Positions 59,377 to 64,000 of a stretch of DNA of 64,000 bases are shown one piece after another. The stretch lies in contig NZ_SLXE01000013.1 of NCBI RefSeq assembly GCF_004341385.1, positions 2,943 through 66,942 of the forward strand, written 5' to 3'. The notes under the pieces were generated by a model. The model worked only from the letters and a program-made list of their open reading frames with translations. It was not told the DNA's origin and ran no database searches. The stretch's first letter is position 1. Each line of letters starts with the position of its first letter. The translations under genes were made by a program, and so were the position numbers. The stretch comes from Uruburuella suis (GTDB lineage: Bacteria > Pseudomonadota > Gammaproteobacteria > Burkholderiales > Neisseriaceae).

Positions 59377-60720
59377 ATGCATCTTTCTCTTTCCCGCAGC
59401 CTTTTGGTGCTGGCCTGCGCCGCTCTGCCGTTCAGCGCCCACGCCGTCGATATCCAGCGCTGGCACACCGCCGAGGGCACGCAAGTGCTACTGGTGGCAC
59501 GCCACGACAACCCGATTGTCGATGTGCAAATCAGCTTTAAAGGCGCGGGCGCGGCCTTTAACCCGCCGGGCAAAGGTGAAGTGGCCGACTTCACCGCCGC
59601 CATACTCACCGATGGCACGCGCACGCTGGATGAAGAAGCGTTTAACGCGCGCGCCAACGATTTGGCCGCCGACATCGGCAGCAGCAGCAGCGACGAGGGC
59701 GCCAGCATCCGCCTGCGCAGCCTGAGCCGCGCCGAGGTGTTGCAACCCGCGCTGAAATTGGTGAATCAGTCGCTCACCGAGCCGCGTTTTGATGCCGAAG
59801 TGTTCCGCCGCCGCCAAAACCAAAGCGTTACCGCCTTGCAGCAAAACGAAACAGACCCCGCTTTTGTGGCCGACCGCGCCGCCACGCTTTTAGATTACCC
59901 CGACCACCCCTACGGCAGCAGCGCCCGCACGAGCGAGCAGAGCCTGCGCGCGGTAACGCTGGCCGACATACGCGCCTTCCACCGCAGTCGCTACGGTAAA
60001 AACAATGCCATCGTGGCGGTGGTGGGCGACATCGACCGTCGCCAAACCGAAGCCTTGGTTCAAACCGTGCTCGCCGGCCTGCCGGCAAAAAGCAGCCGCA
60101 GCGCCGCCGTGCCGCCTGTGCCCGAGCGCAACGCCCAACGGCGTGATATTCCTTTTGCCGCCGAGCAGGCGCAAATCGTGATGAGCATGCCGCTTATCCG
60201 CCGTGACGACCCCGATTATTATGCGCTGGTGGTGGGCAACTACATTCTCGGCAGCGGCGGCTTCGACGGCCGCCTGATGAAAACCCTGCGCGATCAATAC
60301 GGCTACACCTACGGCGCCTACAGCAACCTCGCGCCCGCCACCGAAGCCGGCGCCTTCAGCATTGCCTTCAGCACTCAAAAAACCAACGCCGCCCCGGCAT
60401 TGGCCGCCGCGCAAAAAGTGCTGGCCGACTTTGTGGCCGAAGGCCCCACCGAAGCCGAATTGCAGCAAGCCAAAAGCAATTTGGTCGGCGCCTTTCCCCT
60501 GCGCTTCGACACCAACGCCAAATTGCTGCAATACCTGAGCCTGATCGGCTTTTACAACCTGCCCGACGATTATCTCGAAGCCTATCCCAAAGCCGTGGCC
60601 GCCATAAGCAGCGCCCAAATCAAAGCCGCTTGGCAGCGGCGCGTGCAGCCGCAAAACATGAATATCGTGGTGGTGGGCGCGGATGCGCCGAAAAATACCG
60701 CTGCCCAGTCTAAAAAATAA
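59377..60720 (+). CDS. M16 family protein, non-catalytic subunit
   Basis: This 447-residue exported protein is a paralogue of the preceding protease. The signal peptide (MHLSLSRSLLVLACAALPFSAHA) is best read from the ATG at 59377. An ATG at 59344 would put 11 extra residues before it and has no ribosome site. The place of HxxEH reads VADFTAAILTDGT, so zinc binding is lost. The C-terminal half with the substrate-binding R/Y motif (LRDQYGYTYGAYS) is kept. In paired M16B enzymes such a subunit contributes to substrate binding. Confidence 0.9.
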   Translation: MHLSLSRSLLVLACAALPFSAHAVDIQRWHTAEGTQVLLVARHDNPIVDVQISFKGAGAAFNPPGKGEVADFTAAILTDGTRTLDEEAFNARANDLAADIGSSSSDEGASIRLRSLSRAEVLQPALKLVNQSLTEPRFDAEVFRRRQNQSVTALQQNETDPAFVADRAATLLDYPDHPYGSSARTSEQSLRAVTLADIRAFHRSRYGKNNAIVAVVGDIDRRQTEALVQTVLAGLPAKSSRSAAVPPVPERNAQRRDIPFAAEQAQIVMSMPLIRRDDPDYYALVVGNYILGSGGFDGRLMKTLRDQYGYTYGAYSNLAPATEAGAFSIAFSTQKTNAAPALAAAQKVLADFVAEGPTEAELQQAKSNLVGAFPLRFDTNAKLLQYLSLIGFYNLPDDYLEAYPKAVAAISSAQIKAAWQRRVQPQNMNIVVVGADAPKNTAAQSKK

Positions 60721-60747
60721 GTTTCTTTGAGAATGGGTATTTGCGTT

Positions 60748-60807
60748 ACAAGCATAACAAACAGGCCGTCTGAAAGCTTTTCAGACGGCCTCGTTTGTTA
60801 TGCTTGA
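60748..60807. terminator. Long DUS-centred hairpin, bidirectional terminator
   Basis: ACAAGCATAACAAACAGGCC and its continuation pair with the inverse ending GTTTGTTATGCTTGA over about 27 bp, with two DUS in the centre. It lies between the M16 gene (plus) and the barrel gene (minus), which converge. Confidence 0.85.
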
Positions 60808-60813
60808 AATGTA

Positions 60814-61365
60814 TTAAAAGCGATAGCCCACGGTGGCCATAAAGGCATTATTGGTGGCTTTGTCGCCGCTTTTTTTATAGCGCACCTGCTCCCATTCGCC
60901 GCCCACTTCCACATTGGGGGTGACGGCATATTTGGCGCCGAGGCCGTAGCCCAGGCCGTTCATGCCTTGCGCATCGCCACGGGGGTTTTCAAAGCGGCCG
61001 TAGTGGTAGCCGACTTTGCCGTAGAGCATGGCATCGCTGGTCACGCGGTAGCCTTGGATATACGAAGCGGATAAATCGTATTTCTGCTTGGCATTGCCAT
61101 CGGCATTGCTGCCCAAGGTGCGGCTCAAGGGCTTATAGGCCACTTCACCACCGCCAATCCAATTGCTGCCGTAATCCACATTATAGCTGCCGCGAATGGC
61201 GATATCGGCTTTGCTTTTTTTGTCGAGATTGCTGTTTTTGATGTCGGTTTTGCTCACGCCTGCGCCCAATTCAACGGCGGGGCCGGTAAACGTGGTGCTC
61301 ATCGGCGCGGCCACGGCGCCGGCGGTGGCACCCAAGGCCAAAACGGTTAATAACGCTTTTTTCAT
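60814..61365 (-). CDS. Small outer-membrane beta-barrel protein
   Basis: This 183-residue protein has a clear signal peptide (MKKALLTVLALGATAGAVAA), alternating beta strands and a terminal Phe (MATVGYRF), features of 8-stranded barrels of the OmpA/NspA/Opa group. Segments such as YGLGAKYAVTPNVEVGGEWEQVRY are typical of the family. The frame is open to 61452, but the ATG at 61365 follows AGGAG and starts the signal peptide. No phase-variable repeat is seen in the coding or leader region. Confidence 0.85.
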   Translation of the reverse strand: MKKALLTVLALGATAGAVAAPMSTTFTGPAVELGAGVSKTDIKNSNLDKKSKADIAIRGSYNVDYGSNWIGGGEVAYKPLSRTLGSNADGNAKQKYDLSASYIQGYRVTSDAMLYGKVGYHYGRFENPRGDAQGMNGLGYGLGAKYAVTPNVEVGGEWEQVRYKKSGDKATNNAFMATVGYRF

Positions 61366-61730
61366 GATAGGGCTCCTGTTGGAATAAAAAGGGGTGGCAG
61401 CCGGCAAGGCCGCCGTGCGCTGCACAGTATCGTGGCGGATAGACTGCCGCACAAGTGCCGAGTTGCCGGTATTACCTGATTTGGCGCGGGCTTTACGTTT
61501 GTAATTTACGTGATTATTGTGATTATGATTGCTTTGAAATTATTTCAGACGGCCTCTGTTTGCATCTGGCTCAAACGCAACGCCTTGGCCGCACAATAAA
61601 AACCGCCGTCCGGCAAACGGGCGGCGGTACGGTGAAACGTTCAGACGGCCTCAACACAGGTTATGCCATTCAAAAAGTCGGCTTACAAGGCGGCGGGCCA
61701 ACGCAGTAAGGTTGCTTTCGGGGACGGGTA
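61366..61730. other. Spacer between the barrel gene and trehalase
   Basis: It holds the barrel gene promoter region, two unpaired inverted DUS (about 61548 and 61640), the trehalase terminator and a degenerate relic of the 104-bp element. No gene is supported. Confidence 0.6.
61597..61628 (-). terminator. Rho-independent terminator after treF
   Basis: On the minus strand ACCGCCGCCCG and the inverse CGGACGGCGGT pair with a short loop and are followed by TTTTTATTG. It is about 100 bp past the stop. Confidence 0.7.
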
Positions 61731-61732
61731 TT
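61661..61732 (+). repeat. Degenerate relic of the 104-bp MITE-like element
   Basis: CCATTCAAAAAGTCGGCTTA and CAAGGCGGCGGGCC resemble the left half of the element, and GGGTAT ends it. The middle is shortened. Confidence 0.55.
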
Positions 61733-63557
61733 ATGCGTCCACTTCATCGGCCAAGCGGTTTAGCACTTGCTTTTGCGCCTCGCTCAAATAATGCTGGCCG
61801 AGCAGAAACGAAGCGTTGGTCCAGCCGAAGCCACCGGCAGGCACATATTCGAATGCCGCGCCCACATTGCCATATTCCGCGTCCACTTTGTGCGAGGCTT
61901 TTTGCACATTGAATTTTTCGGTAATCAGGCCGTTGTATTCCACCGTGGCGCGCACCAGCATTTTCAGCCAAGCAAATGCGGCTTCGGCGGCTTCATCGGC
62001 AAAGCCGTAGCGTTGCAGACCTTCCCAAATCAGGATTTGGTGCGGCGCCCAGCCGTATGGGCCGTCCCATTGGCGCTCGGGGCCGGGCGCATCGCTGCAC
62101 ACTTGTGCCGACATGATGCCGCCCACCTGCAAAAGCTGCGGCAATTGCGTGCGCACCAATTTTTCGGCCTGTGCCGGCGTGCAGCAGCCTGCCCACAAAG
62201 GCAAGAGATTGGTGGCCGATAAAAAGGGTTGCGGCGTGCCTTTGACGGTGTTGAAATCGTAAAACGTGCCCTCGGCTTCGTGCCACAAATAGTCATTCAT
62301 CAGCGCTTGGCGCTTGGCCGCCTGCGCGCGCCAATAGTCGGCGCTGTAGCTTTTGCCCTGATAATCGAAGCGGCCGCCGAAATATTGGTCGGTGAGCGCG
62401 GCCAGGTCGGTTTCCACGCGGTAAAGAATGCTGTTTACATCTACACAGGCCAAATCGGCGCACACATCGTCAAAGCGGGTGGTGGTGTCGTGGCCGCTTT
62501 CGCGCATACTGCGGTCGTGCACGAAATAGCGGTCGAGCGCCGGCTCGATGATTTTGCCTTCGTCGTAAAGGCGCTCGAATTCGCGCACAGGCAGGCCATG
62601 CTTGTCGGCATATTTTTGCAGCTCGAAATCGAAATGGCCGGGCTCGGTTTCTTTCGGGCGGCCGTGTCCTTCGCCGAAATAGCGGTTCAGCCCGATTTCG
62701 GTGAGGCGGGTGGCCGGGTTCATCCACACGTTTTCATATTCGGCAATCGCAATGCCCATATGCTCAGCCAGCCATTCGGGCGACACGCGTTCGCCGCAAG
62801 CGGCCATAAAGGCGGCCAGATAAGGCGTGTAGAAAGGCGGCTGCGAGCGGGTGAGGTAATAGCTGCGGTTGGCGTTGAGCATTTTGCCGTAATACTTGAT
62901 TTGATAAGCCATGTTTTCCAACATGCCTTGCGCCAATTCGTATTCGCCGTGCTCAAGCAAGCCCAGCGCGATGAAATAGCTGTCCCAGCCATACATTTCG
63001 TTGAAGCGCCCGCCCGGCACCACATAAGGGCGCGGTTTGCCGCTTTGGGCATCGTATTTCAAGGCCAACAGGCCGGGCTTGTATTCGATGCTTTTCAGGT
63101 ATTCATCGGATAAAGGCGGCGCGGGCAGCGGGATGATTTCGATATTCGGGTGCGCCGCGCAGATGCGGCGGTAATATTCGAGGCCGTCTGAATCGGCTTC
63201 GGGCACATATAAATAGCCTCTGTCGCTGGCGCGTTTTTCGTCAAACAACACCGCCAGCACATTATCCGCATCCATGCGGCGGGTGAGCGTGCGCCAATAA
63301 TGGGTGCGCATCAGGTAATCGATGCGCTCAAGCGGCGGCAGGGTGATTTTTTCAGGGTCGATTTCACCCTCGCCCAGCCAGATTTCCTGCAATAAATTGG
63401 CCAGGTGATAAGTGCCGCGCGCCTCCAGCGCATCGCCGTTTGCAGCGCGCACGGTGAAATGCTTGGGTCCTTTATCTTCCACGGTGATGGTTTTGCTGCC
63501 GGTGGTGTCTTCCTGCGCGAGCAGGGCGGCTAATACTTCAGGCTTGTTGATGTGCAT
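61731..63557 (-). CDS. treF: Cytoplasmic trehalase (GH37)
   Basis: This 608-residue glycoside hydrolase splits trehalose into two glucoses. Both GH37 signatures are intact: PGGRFNEMYGWDSYF (about 179-193) and QWDGPYGWAPHQ (about 493-504). There is no signal peptide, so the enzyme is cytoplasmic like TreF. The frame is open to 63599, but the ATG at 63557 (MHINKPEVLAAL) is preferred. It overlaps the end of the upstream MFS gene by about 20 bp and is translationally coupled to it, which suggests that the transporter imports trehalose or a related sugar. Confidence 0.93.
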   Translation of the reverse strand: MHINKPEVLAALLAQEDTTGSKTITVEDKGPKHFTVRAANGDALEARGTYHLANLLQEIWLGEGEIDPEKITLPPLERIDYLMRTHYWRTLTRRMDADNVLAVLFDEKRASDRGYLYVPEADSDGLEYYRRICAAHPNIEIIPLPAPPLSDEYLKSIEYKPGLLALKYDAQSGKPRPYVVPGGRFNEMYGWDSYFIALGLLEHGEYELAQGMLENMAYQIKYYGKMLNANRSYYLTRSQPPFYTPYLAAFMAACGERVSPEWLAEHMGIAIAEYENVWMNPATRLTEIGLNRYFGEGHGRPKETEPGHFDFELQKYADKHGLPVREFERLYDEGKIIEPALDRYFVHDRSMRESGHDTTTRFDDVCADLACVDVNSILYRVETDLAALTDQYFGGRFDYQGKSYSADYWRAQAAKRQALMNDYLWHEAEGTFYDFNTVKGTPQPFLSATNLLPLWAGCCTPAQAEKLVRTQLPQLLQVGGIMSAQVCSDAPGPERQWDGPYGWAPHQILIWEGLQRYGFADEAAEAAFAWLKMLVRATVEYNGLITEKFNVQKASHKVDAEYGNVGAAFEYVPAGGFGWTNASFLLGQHYLSEAQKQVLNRLADEVDA

Positions 63558-64000
63558 TTTCGTAGTCCTTAATGAATTTGTTGAGCAGCCACAGGGCAAT
63601 AATCAAAAGGCTGATGGGGATAATCATAAAATAAAATGCTTTCGCGCCGCCCACATGCTCAAACAGCATGCCGATGATGCGCGAGCCGAGCGTGCCGCCC
63701 AGCGCCGAGAAAATCACAATCAGGCCGGTCATGGCGCTGTGCATTTTTTGCGGCAAGGCCGAGAGCGTGGCCGAAGCAATCAGCGGATACACCGGCGCGA
63801 TAAAGAGGCCGATTAAGGGAAACACGAAACCGATCATCGGAATATCGCCAAAGCTGTGCACCGGCGCGGCCTGGTAATCGAGTGCGCGCGGCAGCACAAA
63901 CGCCACAATGCCCATCGCCAGCAGCAAGCAAACCGTGAGCAATTTAGTCCAGTGAAATTTTTTCACCAACTGGCCGGCCAAAAAGCGCCCCGCCGCCAGC
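63538..64000 (-). CDS. MFS sugar transporter, C-terminal part (runs off window)
   Basis: The frame is open to the end of the window and continues beyond it. The visible ~150 residues contain about four membrane helices (LLTVCLLLAMGIVAFVLP, MIGFVFPLIGLFIAPVYPLI, MTGLIVIFSALGGTLGSRII, AFYFMIIPISLLIIALWLL) in an arrangement typical of the last helices of FucP/GluP-like major facilitator proteins. It precedes and overlaps treF, which makes trehalose or another sugar the likely cargo. Confidence 0.8.
   Translation of the reverse strand, partial: LAAGRFLAGQLVKKFHWTKLLTVCLLLAMGIVAFVLPRALDYQAAPVHSFGDIPMIGFVFPLIGLFIAPVYPLIASATLSALPQKMHSAMTGLIVIFSALGGTLGSRIIGMLFEHVGGAKAFYFMIIPISLLIIALWLLNKFIKDYENAHQQA

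Noticed and set aside
60814..61452. Phase-variable Opa protein
   Set aside because: The gene encodes a small barrel, but there is no CTCTT or other simple repeat in the signal peptide or leader region.

Overview
The window is about 64 kb of a Neisseriaceae chromosome, most likely Neisseria or a close commensal relative. The main evidence is the DNA uptake sequence (DUS) AGGCCGTCTGAA, which occurs dozens of times, usually as inverted pairs forming transcription terminators. Type IV pilins, a two-partner secretion (TPS) locus with orphan toxin cassettes, a MetR/MetE pair and neisserial versions of housekeeping genes agree. The core genes are GC-rich. The toxin tails, immunity genes and one internal block of the TPS exoprotein are clearly AT-rich. 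I saw no rRNA, tRNA, CRISPR array or prophage. The species cannot be named from the sequence.

Layout. 1-8.3 kb: a tandem DUS array at the left edge, the complete F1Fo ATP synthase operon atpIBEFHAGDC on the minus strand with a good sigma-70 promoter, and parB. 8.6-17.3 kb: a BaiN-like flavoprotein, then an acetoin catabolism block (AcoR, a sigma-54 type promoter with an upstream palindrome, acoX, acoA, acoB and a stand-alone lipoyl protein), then a lipoate-protein ligase-like gene. 17.8-22.6 kb: a giant NAD-glutamate dehydrogenase. 22.6-28.8 kb: repeat-rich DNA with a REP-associated tyrosine transposase (RAYT), nine copies of a paired palindromic element, further palindrome families, two type IV pilins and a patatin-like lipoprotein. 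28.8-38.2 kb: prfB, a small membrane protein, a 5'-truncated quinoprotein glucose dehydrogenase, pdxA with a small downstream gene, purB and metE. 38.8-52.9 kb: a TPS/contact-dependent inhibition type locus read on the minus strand as tpsB, tpsA, immunity, then three promoterless toxin cassettes each followed by its own immunity gene. 53-64 kb: a BCCT transporter, metR with a MetR box on its promoter, ftsY, a pair of M16 proteases (one catalytically dead), a small outer-membrane barrel, a cytoplasmic trehalase and the end of an MFS transporter running off the window.

Most interesting points. (1) The RAYT lies among at least four sequence-unrelated palindrome families that all begin with GTAG and are arranged as inverted pairs, which looks like a large REP/RAYT repeat system. 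(2) Each orphan toxin cassette starts inside the hairpin of such a REP, next to a DUS hairpin, so the repeats mark the cassette borders. (3) Two cassettes are nearly identical until the last ~70 residues and have diverged, homologous immunity proteins, while the third has a predicted lipoprotein immunity partner. (4) The acetoin dehydrogenase operon ends with a bare lipoyl domain and lacks E2 catalytic and E3 genes here.
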